From Silvibacterium bohemicum (GTDB lineage: Bacteria; Acidobacteriota; Terriglobia; Terriglobales; Acidobacteriaceae): DNA of 64,000 nucleotides. Both the position numbers and the translations under genes were made by a program. Position 1 is the stretch's first letter. The number at the start of each line of letters is the position of its first letter. The notes below the pieces were generated by a model that worked only from the letters and a program-made list of their open reading frames with translations, ran no database searches and was not told the origin of the DNA. This document shows positions 52,873 through 63,090 of this stretch, piece after piece. Where the stretch lies: assembly GCF_001006305.1 (NCBI RefSeq), contig NZ_LBHJ01000007.1:62001-126000 (forward strand). Direction: 5' to 3'.

Positions 52873-55353
52873 ATGTCTTCGCCGCTGCTCTCGCTTCGTT
52901 TCAGCATCCGCCAGCTGCGCAAATCACCCGGATTCGCACTGACCGCGATTCTTACTCTGGCGCTGGGTATTGGCGCCGCGGCCGCAGTCTTCAGCGTGGT
53001 GAATGCGGTGCTCCTGAAGCCCTTTGCCTTCCGCGAGCCCGACCGGCTGGTGGTCGTGCGCGAGACGGTTGCAGAGATGCGCGCCAAGGAGCCGGATGTT
53101 CCCGACAACTACCGCCATTATCTGCGCCTGAAGAAGGCTACGCAGACCTTGGAATCGATAGCCATCTTCCAGGATGCCGGCCCCAGCGTTTCCACTGGCA
53201 CCGGCCATCCCCGCGTCGTAAACGGTCTGTCGATCTCGCCCGATTTCTTTCGCGTCTTCGGCGTCGCGCCAGTCATGGGACGCGACTTCGAAGCGCGCGA
53301 TGTGGCCAAGGGCGCTCCGCCAGTGGTGATGCTCAGCTATGCAGGCTGGCAGAGCCTCTTCCACGGCGATCCCGCAGTCGTCGGCAAGAGCCTGCGCATC
53401 GGTGGAGAGCTGAACACCATCGTGGGCGTGCTGCCGGCGAGTGTGCGCATTCCCGACATTCGCTTTTCCAGCCGGCTGACCTTTGCCGGACAGACTTCAG
53501 CTGAGCAGCCGAACATGGTCTTCGGGCCGATCACCGAGGATGATCACAACCTTCAGGATGACGACGGCAACTTCAACTTCAAGGTTGTAGGCAGGTTGAA
53601 GCAGGGTGTCACGGTCGCCCAGGCACAGGCTGAGCTTGATGGGATGCAGCGCGCCTATACCGCTTCCTCGCATCTTTCCATGCATCTCGGCGCGGTGGTC
53701 ACGCCGCTGGCCAGCGACGTCACCTCCGGCATCAGTGGGACGCTTTGGCTGCTCTTTGCCTCAGTCGGCGCGGTCCTACTGATCGCGTGCGTGAATCTGG
53801 CCAATCTGCAGCTGGCCCGCGCCGTCGCCGCCGAGCGGGAGACTGCGGTCCGCGCAGCGCTCGGCGCGAGCCGGATGCAGCTGGTGATGGTCCGGCTGAC
53901 CGAGAGCTTCGTACTGGCGGCAATCGGCGGCATTGCCGGCGTGGCTCTGGCCTTTGCAGGGGTTCGCGTCATCCTGGCTGTTGCTCCGTCTAACATCCCC
54001 AGGCTCGCGGATGTTCAGGTCGATCTTCCTGTCCTTGCATTTGCAGTCGGGCTCTCCGCGTTAACCGCGCTGCTCTTCGGAACGCTTCCCGCGCTGCAGT
54101 CGCTGCGCGCCGATCCACAAACCGCACTGCGGGCCAGCTCCACGCGCACCGCCGGCTCGCAGCAGGGAAGCCGTGTCCGCAGCCTGCTGGTTGCCAGCGA
54201 AGTCGCATTTACAGTGGTGCTGCTTATGATTACCGGCCTGGTGCTGCGCAGCTTCTCGCATCTCCTCACCCAGAATCGCGGCTTCGAGGTTCACAACGTA
54301 ACGGCGGCTCAGGTCGACCTCTTCTCTCCGCAGTATGGCGACACCAAGCCCGGCATGAAGGAGGCGAAGCTGGCATTCGCCGACCGCGCTCTCGCCGCGC
54401 TGCGAGAGCTTCCCGGCGTCGAGAACGCTACTCTAACCAACAACCTGCCTCTCAGCGGACAAACTTGGGTCGACGAGTTGACCCGCCCCGACCATCCGGC
54501 GCCGAATGGACACGGCCCGCTCGTCAACATCCGCTGGACCGATCCGCAGTACCTGCCCACCATGAGCATGGCGCTCGTCTCGGGCCGAAACTTCACTGCT
54601 GCCGATCGCGCCAATCCTTACGTGGCATTGATTTCCGAGCAGACCGCACGAGAAGGCTTCCCCGGCGAAAATCCGATAGGAAAAAAGATCAGCGATATCG
54701 TTCCTGACAGCCAACAATCGCTCACCATCGTCGGCGTGGTGGCGAACACGCGCGTGAACGGGCTAAAAGACACGGCCAACATGGTCTACGTACCATACTG
54801 GACCTTCACGCCGTGGACCCTCACCTTCCTGGTGCGTAGCTCGCAGCCGGGCAAAGCCATCGCGCCTGAAATCCAGCAAACTTTATGGAAGATTGACCCG
54901 CAGGTGCCGATTCCCGCGGTGAAGTCGCTTGATGATCAGCTCAGCGAGTCTGTCGCCTCGGACCGCTTCCAGACGCTGCTCCTCTCGAGCTTCGGCGCGG
55001 CCGCCCTGCTCCTGGCTCTGCTCGGGGTTTACGGAGTATTAGCCTACTCGGTGACGCTCCGCCTGCAGGAGTTCGGCATCCGCGTCGCTCTCGGCTCCGG
55101 GAAGGCAAGGTTGATGGGGCTGGTACTGCGGCAGGCGGCGCTGCCGGTCGTAACCGGCGCAGGAGTAGGGCTGGGATTAGCTCTGATTGCCACGCGCTGG
55201 ATGCGCAGCCTGCTCTATGAGACACGGGTCGCCGATCCGATGGCAATTGCAGGAAGCCTGGTTCTGCTGGGAATCGTGGCCGCGCTGGCAGCGATTCTGC
55301 CGGCACGACGGGCATCGCAGGTCGATCCGATGGAGGTTCTGCGCACCCGGTAA
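52873..55353 (+). CDS. MacB/FtsX-type double permease (ADOP family)
   Basis: An 826-residue permease built as two fused MacB_PCD-FtsX halves, each with a large periplasmic domain, without an ATPase gene nearby. Residues 15-45 (SPGFALTAILTLALGIGAAAAVFS) are the first membrane segment. FtsX-type three-helix groups lie at about 285-400 and 690-820, with LLLALLGVYGVLAYSVTLR and a closing PARRASQVDPMEVLR. The duplicated, orphan organisation is typical of acidobacterial permeases. Substrate and energy source are unknown. Confidence 0.88.
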   Translation: MSSPLLSLRFSIRQLRKSPGFALTAILTLALGIGAAAAVFSVVNAVLLKPFAFREPDRLVVVRETVAEMRAKEPDVPDNYRHYLRLKKATQTLESIAIFQDAGPSVSTGTGHPRVVNGLSISPDFFRVFGVAPVMGRDFEARDVAKGAPPVVMLSYAGWQSLFHGDPAVVGKSLRIGGELNTIVGVLPASVRIPDIRFSSRLTFAGQTSAEQPNMVFGPITEDDHNLQDDDGNFNFKVVGRLKQGVTVAQAQAELDGMQRAYTASSHLSMHLGAVVTPLASDVTSGISGTLWLLFASVGAVLLIACVNLANLQLARAVAAERETAVRAALGASRMQLVMVRLTESFVLAAIGGIAGVALAFAGVRVILAVAPSNIPRLADVQVDLPVLAFAVGLSALTALLFGTLPALQSLRADPQTALRASSTRTAGSQQGSRVRSLLVASEVAFTVVLLMITGLVLRSFSHLLTQNRGFEVHNVTAAQVDLFSPQYGDTKPGMKEAKLAFADRALAALRELPGVENATLTNNLPLSGQTWVDELTRPDHPAPNGHGPLVNIRWTDPQYLPTMSMALVSGRNFTAADRANPYVALISEQTAREGFPGENPIGKKISDIVPDSQQSLTIVGVVANTRVNGLKDTANMVYVPYWTFTPWTLTFLVRSSQPGKAIAPEIQQTLWKIDPQVPIPAVKSLDDQLSESVASDRFQTLLLSSFGAAALLLALLGVYGVLAYSVTLRLQEFGIRVALGSGKARLMGLVLRQAALPVVTGAGVGLGLALIATRWMRSLLYETRVADPMAIAGSLVLLGIVAALAAILPARRASQVDPMEVLRTR

Positions 55354-55544
55354 GCGGCTCGGAGATTGCCGCGCGTGATCGATCGCCCTTCCGAAACCGG
55401 GGAAGAGAGTAAACCAACTTCAGGTTGATGTGACCGCGATTTGTTTTTCGGAGGGAGAGTGAGGCTTCAGCCTCATGAATAAACCGATCCAATCCCGCGG
55501 ACTTCTAGCCCCGGGCGTTTGCTTCCTAAATCCGGCATAACCGC

Positions 55545-55991
55545 TTAATGCTTGAACACCTGCACCATCATCTCCCCCTCCACCTGATCGAGCTGTTTGA
55601 GAGTCGATTCCAGGGTGGGGCGGTCGTCGAGCGATGCGCCCAGCATGATCTCCTTCAGGCGGAAGGCGGTATGTCTCATCAGGATCTCGGCGTTTTTGAG
55701 TCGCTTGGCGTCATCGGCAACGTTCATGTGAATCTTGGCGGCGTACTGCTGCACGGCTTTGAGCGAAGCCGAGGCATCCTGCGCGTTGCCGGCATTCAGC
55801 TGTTGTCCGGCCAACTCGGCCATGGAATGGGCCAGCTCGGCGTAGAGAAAGCATTGTTCCTTGGGCGCTGCCTGGGCCGCACGGCTTTCCAGCACGGCCA
55901 TTTCGTGAACGTCCAGGATCTTGTCATTGGCTGCGTACGCAGCGGGGGCAATGGCGACTGTCGCGAGTGAAAGAGCTAAAACGAACCGCAT
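55545..55991 (-). CDS. Small exported helical protein
   Basis: A 148-residue protein from ATG 55991, which follows GGGAGGTG closely and gives the signal peptide RFVLALSLATVAIAPAAYA. The mature part is helical, Ala/Gln-rich and without cysteines beyond one (KEQCFLYAEL). I recognise no family. It lies 42 bp downstream of the TPR gene and is probably cotranscribed with it. Confidence 0.7.
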   Translation of the reverse strand: MRFVLALSLATVAIAPAAYAANDKILDVHEMAVLESRAAQAAPKEQCFLYAELAHSMAELAGQQLNAGNAQDASASLKAVQQYAAKIHMNVADDAKRLKNAEILMRHTAFRLKEIMLGASLDDRPTLESTLKQLDQVEGEMMVQVFKH

Positions 55992-56032
55992 GATGCACCT
56001 CCCAGGGTGCCACGGGAACGTCGAACGCCAGC

Positions 56033-57343
56033 TTACTTGGCGAGGACTGCCAGCCTTTGTTTGGCCTGCCACTCCTCATCGGGAAACTTCCCCAGGGCAG
56101 AACTTAGGAACAGACGATAATACTCCACAGCTTGCTTGCTCTGATGTAATTTATCGTGCGCGGTGGCATACATAAAGTAAGTAGCCGGTGTTTCGGCAGC
56201 AATTTTTGATCGGGCTGCAAGCGCATCCAGTTCCAGGGTGCTGTCCCCGGTCTTGGAAGCGGCAAAAGCGATCCCGCCCCATACATCGGCATCTTGTGCG
56301 TTGATCTTAACCGCGTGCTGAAATAAGGCAAGGGCGTCGGCGTATTTCTGTTCCCGAATGAGAACTTGTCCGCGGGCGGAGAGCAGATCAGCGTCATTTG
56401 GGGAAACAGTCAATAAATCAGCGTAAACGGCGTCGGCCTTTTCCAGATTTTCAGCCTGCATATAGGCATCGGCCAGCATATTCGAGATCTGGCGATCCTT
56501 CGGCTGAAGCAGGTGCAGCTTCTCAAGCGTGGCCGTGGCCTCGTCGCTCTTGCCTTCCGCGGCCAGTAGGGCGGCGTACTGCGCATTCAAGGCCGGATCG
56601 TCGGGGTCGCGGAGCAGCGCGCTGTGCACCAGAGGCTCGGCGTCGGTGTATTTCTTGTCCTGGATCAGGATATGGACGAGGCCCGCGATGGCCGGCGAAG
56701 ACTCCGGCTCGCTGTTCAGCACACGCCGATAAGCCTGCTCCGCGATGTCGCGGTCGCCTTCTGACTCCGCGATCTCGGCGGTAAGCAGCGTGTCGTCCGG
56801 TGTCTCGGGCGATAGCTTCAGCGCCGCCAGCAGATCGGCCTTGGCCGCGTCAGCATCGAAGTTGCGCAACATGTGGGCGAGTGTGCGGTAAGCCTGCGCT
56901 TTCGCGGCTGGATTGGGCGGGTTCGGCTCGAGATTCGTCGCGGCTTCGAGCTCGGCGCGGGCATCGGACGAGTCCTGCTGCGCCAGCAGCAGACCCAGCG
57001 CCAGGTGAGACTCGAACTGCTTGGAATCGGCCGCGACCGCTTTGCGATAGAAGCCAATTGCCGCGTCGCTATGTCCCTGCGCATCATCGCAATAGCCGCG
57101 GTCGAAGAGCGCGCGCGCGTCGCTGGCATGCGCGGAGAGATAGCTGTCGAGCAGGCCTCGCGCCTTATCGAAATTCTTGTCGTCGACCGCCGCCTCGGCC
57201 TCCGTAAGCGGACTGGTCTTAGGGAAGGCAGGCGAGGCTGCGGGCTCCGGGTCGCTGGTTCCCGGCGGCATAGAAGCCGACTGCGCGCTCAGGGCAAGCG
57301 GAGAGAGAAGGATGACGAAGATTAGTGCGAGGCGTTGCTGCAA
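56033..57343 (-). CDS. Secreted TPR-repeat protein
   Basis: About 436 residues. The open frame reaches 57505, inside uvrA, but TTG 57343 has AAGGTGA upstream and begins the signal peptide LQQRLALIFVILLSPLALSAQ, so I prefer it. The mature protein is a chain of about ten tetratricopeptide repeats (ALFDRGYCDDAQGHSDAAIG, LADAYMQAENLEKADAVYADL). These act as protein-interaction scaffolds, often at the cell envelope. It follows uvrA by 37 bp and precedes the small exported protein. Confidence 0.8.
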   Translation of the reverse strand: MQQRLALIFVILLSPLALSAQSASMPPGTSDPEPAASPAFPKTSPLTEAEAAVDDKNFDKARGLLDSYLSAHASDARALFDRGYCDDAQGHSDAAIGFYRKAVAADSKQFESHLALGLLLAQQDSSDARAELEAATNLEPNPPNPAAKAQAYRTLAHMLRNFDADAAKADLLAALKLSPETPDDTLLTAEIAESEGDRDIAEQAYRRVLNSEPESSPAIAGLVHILIQDKKYTDAEPLVHSALLRDPDDPALNAQYAALLAAEGKSDEATATLEKLHLLQPKDRQISNMLADAYMQAENLEKADAVYADLLTVSPNDADLLSARGQVLIREQKYADALALFQHAVKINAQDADVWGGIAFAASKTGDSTLELDALAARSKIAAETPATYFMYATAHDKLHQSKQAVEYYRLFLSSALGKFPDEEWQAKQRLAVLAK

Positions 57344-57380
57344 GAAATCACCTTTGTTTCCGAGACTATTCCATGGACGG

Positions 57381-60300
57381 CTAAGCCACGGTTTCGTTGG
57401 CCAGCTCACTGGCCGGCTCGCGCCGCGCCGCCAGAACCTTGGCCAGCCAATATCCGGTATGCGAGAGCTCATTGGCGGCAATCTGTTCGGGCGTTCCGAC
57501 GGCAACGATCTGGCCCCCCGCCGAACCGCCTTCGGGGCCGAGGTCGATCACCCAGTCCGCCGATTTGATCACGTCAAGGTTATGTTCGATCACCACCAGC
57601 GATCCGCCGCCATCGATGAGCTTGCGAAAGGCGGTCAGCAGCTTGCTGACATCGTCGAAATGCAGCCCGGTCGTCGGCTCATCGAGAATGTAGAGCACCC
57701 GGCTCTGCTTCTTCGCGTCGCTGCCGTTCGAGCCCCGCACCGAAGCCAGGTGCGCGGCCAGCTTCACGCGCTGCGCCTCGCCGCCCGAGAGCGTTGTTGC
57801 GGATTGTCCCAGGCGAACGTAGCCAAGTCCGGTCTCGTCCAGTACGGCAAGCTTTTCGACGATCTTCGGCTGCCCGGCAAAGAAGCGCAGCGCTTCCTTC
57901 ACGGTCATGCCCAACACCTCGTGGATGTTCTTGCCCTTGTACCTGATCTCCAGCGTGCTGGCTTTGTAGCGTGTCCCGCCGCACTCCTCGCAAGGCAGCT
58001 CCACATCGGCGAGAAACTGCATCTCGACCGTCACCGTGCCGTCGCCCTCGCAGACATCGCACCGCCCGCCGGGAACATTGAAGGAAAAGTGTCCGGCAGC
58101 GTAGCTGCGGCGCTGCGCTTCGGGCTGCGCGGCGAAAAGCTCGCGGATAGCGTCGAAGGCCTTGATGTAAGTCACCGGATTCGAGCGTGGTGTCCGGCCG
58201 ATGGGCGCCTGATCGACCAGCACAATGTCATTGAGCCGGTCCGCGCCCTTGATCTCGCGATAAAGGTTGGTCGGGTCGCCGCCTTCGGTCTTGCCTAACT
58301 GATGGGAGATGACGCGATACAGCACCTCGTGCACCAGTGTCGATTTTCCCGAGCCGGAGACGCCGGTGATGCACACCAGCATGCCCAGCGGAATCTCGAC
58401 GTCGAGACCGCGCAAATTGTGGGCGCGAGCTCCGCGTACTCGGATCCAGTCCTTCGCCGCACCGGTCTCGCGCCGCCGCGTAGGGATGGGAATGGTGAGC
58501 TGCCCGGAGAGATATTTGCCGGTGATGGATTCGGGATCGCGCTCCACTTCTGCCACCGTCCCGGAAGCGAGCAGCTTTCCGCCGAACTCTCCTGCGCCCG
58601 GTCCGAGATCGAGCAGGTGATCGGCGGAGCGGATGACGTCGGGATCGTGCTCGACCACCAGGATCGTGTTGCCCAGGTCGCGCAGGTTTTCGAGGATGCG
58701 AATCAGCTTCGCAGTATCGCGAGTATGCAGCCCGATGGAAGGCTCGTCGAGCACATAGAGTGCGCCTACCAGGCGCGAGCCGAGCGACGTGGCCAGCTGG
58801 ATGCGCTGCGATTCGCCGCCGGAAAGCGTGGAGGCCAGCCGGTCAAGGGTGAGGTAATCGAGACCGACCGCATCGAGGAAGTGCAGGCGCTGCTGAATCT
58901 CGGTGAGAATGCTGCCCGCGATCTCCTGGTGCATGGGCGAAAGTTCGATGCCCTGGAAGAACTCATTCGCGGTGCGAATGGTGAGCGCCGCTGCCTCGCA
59001 GATATTATGGCCCCGGCTATCGCGACCGGCGCTTTTACCGGCGATGCGCACGGCGCGAGCCTCGGCGCGCAGCCGCTGCCCCTTGCACTCCGGGCACAGC
59101 GCGTAGCCGCGATACTTCGAAAGCATCACGCGGACGTGCAGCTTGTACTTCTTGCGCTCCAGCGATTCAAAGAAGCCATGCACTCCAAGAAAGCTGCCGT
59201 AGCCATCCAGCACGAATGTCTGCTGATCGAGCGTGAGGTCGTACCAGGGCACGTCCATGGGAATGCCGTGCGCTTTCGCAGTCTTCTTAAGTTCAGTGAA
59301 GTAGGTGCGGTACTTCGGACGGTTCCAGGGATCGATCGCACCATCGTCCAGCGTTTTGGACTTGTCGGGAATGATTAGGTCGAGGTCGAAGTCGATGGTG
59401 TTGCCGAAGCCCTGGCAGCGCGGGCACGCGCCGAAGGGATTGTTGAAGGAGAACAGACGCGGCTCAGGCTCGCGATAAATGCGATGGCAGTTCTTGCATT
59501 CGAAAGCTGACGAAAATCGGAGCCGTTCGCGATCGGGCTCCTGCCTGCCGTCCGGCGCCGGGTCGCGCGGGACAATCTCAAAGAGGATTTCATTCGCCTC
59601 GCGATAGCCGATCTCGGCGGCGTCGACGATGCGGGCGCGATTCTCGGCCGAAACTACGATGCGGTCGACGAGGATGAAGACCGGCAGCGCGAAGTTGACC
59701 TCAAGCAGCGACTCGGGCGTCGAGAACTCGTAGATGATTCCGTTCTGATACAGGCGGTTGAAGCCGCGCTTGCGCAGATCGGAGAGCCGCTCTTTCAGTT
59801 CCTCGGTAAGCAGCGACTCCGCTGCTTTCTTTGTAGTCTTTTTCGCTGCCTTCTTAGGCCGCGCAGGCTTGGCCTCGGGATCGGCAGCGGTCTCTGCAGC
59901 CGGAGCGGGACGTGTCACCGGCGTAACCGGGAAGAGCGCATGCAGGCGCGTGCCTTCGCCCAGGGCGAGGACGGCGGCAGCAATTTCGTCGACCGTGTCG
60001 CGCTTCACGATGCCATCGCAGACGATGCAGTGCACTACGCCGCAACGCGCCCACAGCAGACGCATGTAGTCGTAGATTTCGGTAGCGGTGGCGACGGTCG
60101 AGCGCGGATTGCGCGTCGAGTTCTTCTGCTTGATAGCAATGGCGGGAGCCAGCCCGTCGATGAGGTCCACGTCCGGCTTCTCGATGCGCTCCAGAAACTG
60201 CCGGGCATACGCTGACAGAGATTCGACATAGCGCCGCTGCCCCTCGGCGTAGACGGTGTCGAAGGCGAGCGAAGACTTGCCCGAGCCGGAGACGCCGGAG

Positions 60301-60449
60301 ACGACGGTGAGCTTCCCATGCGGGATATCCACGTCGATATTTTTCAGGTTGTGGGTCCGCGCGCCGCGGATAACGATCTGATCGGTCAAACGTAAGCCCC
60401 GTAGTGAATGCACCGGGCGTCCATCGTGCAGCAACGCCGCGGGGAGCAC
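57381..60449 (-). CDS. uvrA: Excinuclease ABC subunit A
   Basis: UvrA, the damage-recognition ATPase of nucleotide excision repair. The open frame gives 1022 residues from GTG 60449; TTG 60389 (just before [16 protein letters not shown]) is an alternative start that fits the family better. Both ABC modules are complete: Walker [15 protein letters not shown] and [13 protein letters not shown], signatures [12 protein letters not shown] and [12 protein letters not shown], with the C-terminal zinc finger CDVCEGDG...CEECGGTRY. An Ala/Lys/Pro-rich insertion around residues 172-205 ([14 protein letters not shown]) is not general in the family. It heads a unit with the TPR gene. Confidence 0.95.
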   Translation of the reverse strand: MLPAALLHDGRPVHSLRGLRLTDQIVIRGARTHNLKNIDVDIPHGKLTVVSGVSGSGKSSLAFDTVYAEGQRRYVESLSAYARQFLERIEKPDVDLIDGLAPAIAIKQKNSTRNPRSTVATATEIYDYMRLLWARCGVVHCIVCDGIVKRDTVDEIAAAVLALGEGTRLHALFPVTPVTRPAPAAETAADPEAKPARPKKAAKKTTKKAAESLLTEELKERLSDLRKRGFNRLYQNGIIYEFSTPESLLEVNFALPVFILVDRIVVSAENRARIVDAAEIGYREANEILFEIVPRDPAPDGRQEPDRERLRFSSAFECKNCHRIYREPEPRLFSFNNPFGACPRCQGFGNTIDFDLDLIIPDKSKTLDDGAIDPWNRPKYRTYFTELKKTAKAHGIPMDVPWYDLTLDQQTFVLDGYGSFLGVHGFFESLERKKYKLHVRVMLSKYRGYALCPECKGQRLRAEARAVRIAGKSAGRDSRGHNICEAAALTIRTANEFFQGIELSPMHQEIAGSILTEIQQRLHFLDAVGLDYLTLDRLASTLSGGESQRIQLATSLGSRLVGALYVLDEPSIGLHTRDTAKLIRILENLRDLGNTILVVEHDPDVIRSADHLLDLGPGAGEFGGKLLASGTVAEVERDPESITGKYLSGQLTIPIPTRRRETGAAKDWIRVRGARAHNLRGLDVEIPLGMLVCITGVSGSGKSTLVHEVLYRVISHQLGKTEGGDPTNLYREIKGADRLNDIVLVDQAPIGRTPRSNPVTYIKAFDAIRELFAAQPEAQRRSYAAGHFSFNVPGGRCDVCEGDGTVTVEMQFLADVELPCEECGGTRYKASTLEIRYKGKNIHEVLGMTVKEALRFFAGQPKIVEKLAVLDETGLGYVRLGQSATTLSGGEAQRVKLAAHLASVRGSNGSDAKKQSRVLYILDEPTTGLHFDDVSKLLTAFRKLIDGGGSLVVIEHNLDVIKSADWVIDLGPEGGSAGGQIVAVGTPEQIAANELSHTGYWLAKVLAARREPASELANETVA

Positions 60450-60485
60450 AAAGATGTCCAGTTTGATTATAAGGGGCGGCCGGGG

Positions 60486-60660
60486 AAGCGGGTTGCTGCA
60501 GAAGCAGGTTGCTGAAATCCGGGTCGCTAAGAAGCGGATGGCGGGTGTTGTTGCAGTGCCGGCAGTCGATTGTTGGCGAGCTATTTCGCAATCAGGATTT
60601 TAAGCCATCCGGTCTTTAGCTACCCGCCTTTTAGCAACCGGCCCTTCAGCGACCCGCCTT
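60486..60660. repeat. Long imperfect inverted repeat with internal subunits
   Basis: Two 56-bp arms, 60486-60541 and 60605-60660, are inverted copies of each other. Each arm contains about three units resembling GCGGGTYGCTRAA. They flank a 63-bp centre. The right arm includes the last codons and stop of the glutaminyl cyclase gene. Confidence 0.8.
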
Positions 60661-61419
60661 ACCAGCCACTACTTTGATCTCAAACAACTTTGGCCACAGC
60701 TTGCCGGTCACGAAAAGGCGATCGTGCTGCACGTCATAGGCAATGCCATTCAGCACCGCATTCTGATCCTGCGGCACCACGCTTGCGACCAGGCCGCTCA
60801 GATCGATCCAGCCCAGAACCTTGCCGGTCTGCGGCGAGATGCGCGCGATTTTGTTGGAGTACCAGATGTTGGCGTAGATCTGGCCGTGAATGTACTCGAG
60901 CTCGTTGATCTCCTTCACCGGCGCACCGTGATCGGTAACCGTGATGCGGCGAACCACGGCGAAGGTCTCCGGGTTGAGGAAGCGCAACTCAGCGCTTCCG
61001 TCGCTCAGGATGAGATTCTTCCCGTCCTGCGTGAGCCCCCAGCCCTCGCCTTCGTATGGAAAGGTGCGCAGCTGGCGAAAACTGAAGCGGTCATAAACGA
61101 ACGCGATGTGCGCCTTCCACGTGAGTTGGACGAGCGTGCTGCCCCAGTTGGTGAGGCCTTCGGCAAAGAATTGCGACGGCACATCCTGGCGCTGAAGAAC
61201 TTTCCCCGTTTCGAGGTCGTCCATGCGCAGCGACGAGCGGCCGTTCAAGCCGGTGCTCTCGTAGAGCTGGCCATTGATGAAGATCAGTCCCTGCGTGAAG
61301 GCTTCGGGATCGTGCGGATAAGTGTGGACGATGCGATATCCGTCGGCGCAAAAAGCCAGCGGCAGAAATACAAGACAGAACGAAGCGAGCAGGAGGAGTC
61401 GGCGTGACATGGCAATCAT
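60646..61419 (-). CDS. Glutaminyl-peptide cyclotransferase (glutamine cyclotransferase)
   Basis: Five-bladed beta-propeller glutaminyl cyclase, converting N-terminal Gln to pyroglutamate. ATG 61419 overlaps the upstream TGA (ATGA), implying coupling; ATG 61410 (SRRLLLLASFCLVF) is the alternative. A signal peptide ends at LAFCADG, giving about 257 residues. Diagnostic motifs are HTYPHDPEAFTQGLIF, LYESTGLNGRSSL, FAEGLTNWG, EGWGLTQDGKNLILSDGS, NELEYIHGQIYANIW and LNGIAYD. The last codons lie in a long inverted repeat. Confidence 0.9.
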   Translation of the reverse strand: MIAMSRRLLLLASFCLVFLPLAFCADGYRIVHTYPHDPEAFTQGLIFINGQLYESTGLNGRSSLRMDDLETGKVLQRQDVPSQFFAEGLTNWGSTLVQLTWKAHIAFVYDRFSFRQLRTFPYEGEGWGLTQDGKNLILSDGSAELRFLNPETFAVVRRITVTDHGAPVKEINELEYIHGQIYANIWYSNKIARISPQTGKVLGWIDLSGLVASVVPQDQNAVLNGIAYDVQHDRLFVTGKLWPKLFEIKVVAGKAGR

Positions 61420-62450
61420 TGAGCGGGTACGGTGCGCGAAAGATAAAAACGAAAGAAGGCGTCGGAGTCGGAGTGCAGGCATGCGTTTACGTTAGGCAAG
61501 CCGGGAGTGCGCCGCGTGTATCCCTGGTCGTCGACCGAGAGATGCATCGGTGTCGTTGGGCAGAGGCCGGGATCGATTGCATAGCTCACCGCCATGGGAT
61601 CGAAGAGCGTCGGCATGGTCTGCTTGGTCGCAGCGCTCCAGTATCCATAAATGATCCGCAGTTGCTCGGTCAGCGGCGTGTGCGCATCGAAGAGCTTGGT
61701 AAGGCGCGCCTGATTAAACTTCAAAATCGTCGAATCTAGCGGCATGGCGTAAATCGGTACACCCGAGGCAAAGACCTTGCGCGCGGCAGGAATGTCGCAA
61801 AGAATGTTCCACTCGGGATCGGGGTACTTGTGATCGTCATAACCGCGATCGACCGACCCGCCCATCATGACAATGCGCTTCAGCTTGCGAAAGGTCGCGG
61901 GATCTTTGTCGATAGCCGCGGCCAGGTTGGTCTGCGGCCCGATAGCGATTAGTGTGATCTGGCCGGGATTTTTTTTAATTTGACTAAGCAAAAAATCAGG
62001 GCCGGAAACCTTGAGCACCTTCGTGCTGTGCGCATCCTTCGCGTACAAAGCCTGAGTGAACGGCGCCTTCGGAGGTGTAGGCACACCAGCGGCGACAGGA
62101 ACATTTCCGAATCCCGTCGCATCGAGGAATTTCTGCGCAAACTGCGCGCGCAAAGCCGTGTCGCCGAAGGCGGTAGTCACGCCCAAAATCTGCAGCTCGG
62201 GGCTACGCTCGGCCAGAGCCAGTGCGAATACGTCATCGATGTCGTCTCCGATATCGGTGTCGATGATGACCAGCTGTTTTGCGGGTTTCGATGCCTTTGT
62301 CTGCGCGTTCGAATGCAGTGGAGTGAAGACCACTGCCAACAGGCCGATGACCGCCAGCGTCCGTAGAATCCCACGTCTCAGAAGCGAGGCGTGGGGCACC
62401 CGGTCGCTGGAAACGACATGACGATTTGTTGTTCCACCGCTCTTCGTCAT
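61416..62450 (-). CDS. Exported inosine-uridine-type nucleoside hydrolase
   Basis: Nucleoside hydrolase, about 344 residues from ATG 62450. The open frame extends to 62660, but that part is translation of a dispersed repeat (RFFATLRMTK) and should be excluded. A hydrophobic export signal (ILRTLAVIGLLAVVF) follows a basic leader. The calcium-binding DTDIGDDIDD is present, as are IGPQTNLAAA, MMGGSVDRG and a late DP segment (TLFDPMAV). Periplasmic nucleoside cleavage is likely. It overlaps the cyclase gene by four bases. Confidence 0.85.
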   Translation of the reverse strand: MTKSGGTTNRHVVSSDRVPHASLLRRGILRTLAVIGLLAVVFTPLHSNAQTKASKPAKQLVIIDTDIGDDIDDVFALALAERSPELQILGVTTAFGDTALRAQFAQKFLDATGFGNVPVAAGVPTPPKAPFTQALYAKDAHSTKVLKVSGPDFLLSQIKKNPGQITLIAIGPQTNLAAAIDKDPATFRKLKRIVMMGGSVDRGYDDHKYPDPEWNILCDIPAARKVFASGVPIYAMPLDSTILKFNQARLTKLFDAHTPLTEQLRIIYGYWSAATKQTMPTLFDPMAVSYAIDPGLCPTTPMHLSVDDQGYTRRTPGLPNVNACLHSDSDAFFRFYLSRTVPAQ

Positions 62451-62462
62451 TCCACCATCCTT

Positions 62463-62544
62463 CGTCATTCTGAGCGTAGCGAAGAATCTCGACAATATCA
62501 GTGCACAAACGTCGCTGCGATCCTTCGCTGCGATCAGTACGACG
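62463..62544. repeat. Dispersed inverted repeat, copy B
   Basis: The left arm begins CGTCATTCTGAGCGTAGCG and the right arm, on the other strand, begins CGTCGTACTGATCGCAGCG. A partial extra CGTCATTC arm lies just upstream near 62448. Same family as the copy at 50796. Confidence 0.8.
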
Positions 62545-62577
62545 CCCCCGCGTCGACCGTCGCGGCTTCGGACCCAC

Positions 62578-63090
62578 CTAGGCATTCGGCTCTTCCTTAG
62601 ACCGTAGCGAGTCGAGCAGCAGAAGAATCCCACCGACGACGATGGCCGAATCGGCAACATTGAAGTCGGGCCAGTGGTAGTGGATGATGTGGACCTCGAG
62701 GAAGTCGATGACCGTGCCGGTGCGCACGCGATCCCACACGTTGCCGATGGCCCCGCCCAGCACCAGCGCCATCGACAGCGAGGTCATGGTGATGCGGCGT
62801 CCCACGCGCAGCAGAACCACCAGCACGACGATGGCTGCCAGCACGGAGAAGGCAGTCAGCATCCAGCGAGTGCGCTCCGGGTGAGGCGAGTCGGTGAACA
62901 TGCTGAAGGCCGCGCCGCCATTGAGCACGTGCGAGATGCGAAAGACATGCGGGATCACGGTGATCGCCGAGCCTTCCTCGATATGGCCGCTCACCCAGTG
63001 CTTGGTGATGCGGTCGAGGGCGATAATGAGCGCGGACAGGCCCAGGAGCCAGCCCCGCATGTCGAATGGTTGGTTGCGGGTCAGGCTCAA
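62578..63090 (-). CDS. lspA: Lipoprotein signal peptidase II
   Basis: Prolipoprotein signal peptidase, 170 residues, four membrane helices. The TTG start at 63090 overlaps the ileS stop (TTGA) and has GGGAG about 9 bases upstream; ATG 63060 is an alternative. Catalytic Asp residues lie in GGAIGNVWDRV and FNVADSAIVVG. The other family motifs LDRITKHWV and NGGAAFSMF are present. It removes the signal of lipoproteins such as the CzcB-like adaptor and the arylsulfotransferase seen here. The ileS-lspA order is widespread. Confidence 0.95.
   Translation of the reverse strand: MSLTRNQPFDMRGWLLGLSALIIALDRITKHWVSGHIEEGSAITVIPHVFRISHVLNGGAAFSMFTDSPHPERTRWMLTAFSVLAAIVVLVVLLRVGRRITMTSLSMALVLGGAIGNVWDRVRTGTVIDFLEVHIIHYHWPDFNVADSAIVVGGILLLLDSLRSKEEPNA

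Noticed and set aside
52626-53108. N-terminal extension of the exported helical protein
   Set aside because: It overlaps the permease gene on the other strand and lacks a start signal; a signal peptide begins at 52625.
62451-62660. N-terminal extension of the nucleoside hydrolase frame
   Set aside because: It reads through a dispersed repeat (RFFATLRMTK) and into the lspA 3' end; the signal peptide begins after ATG 62450.
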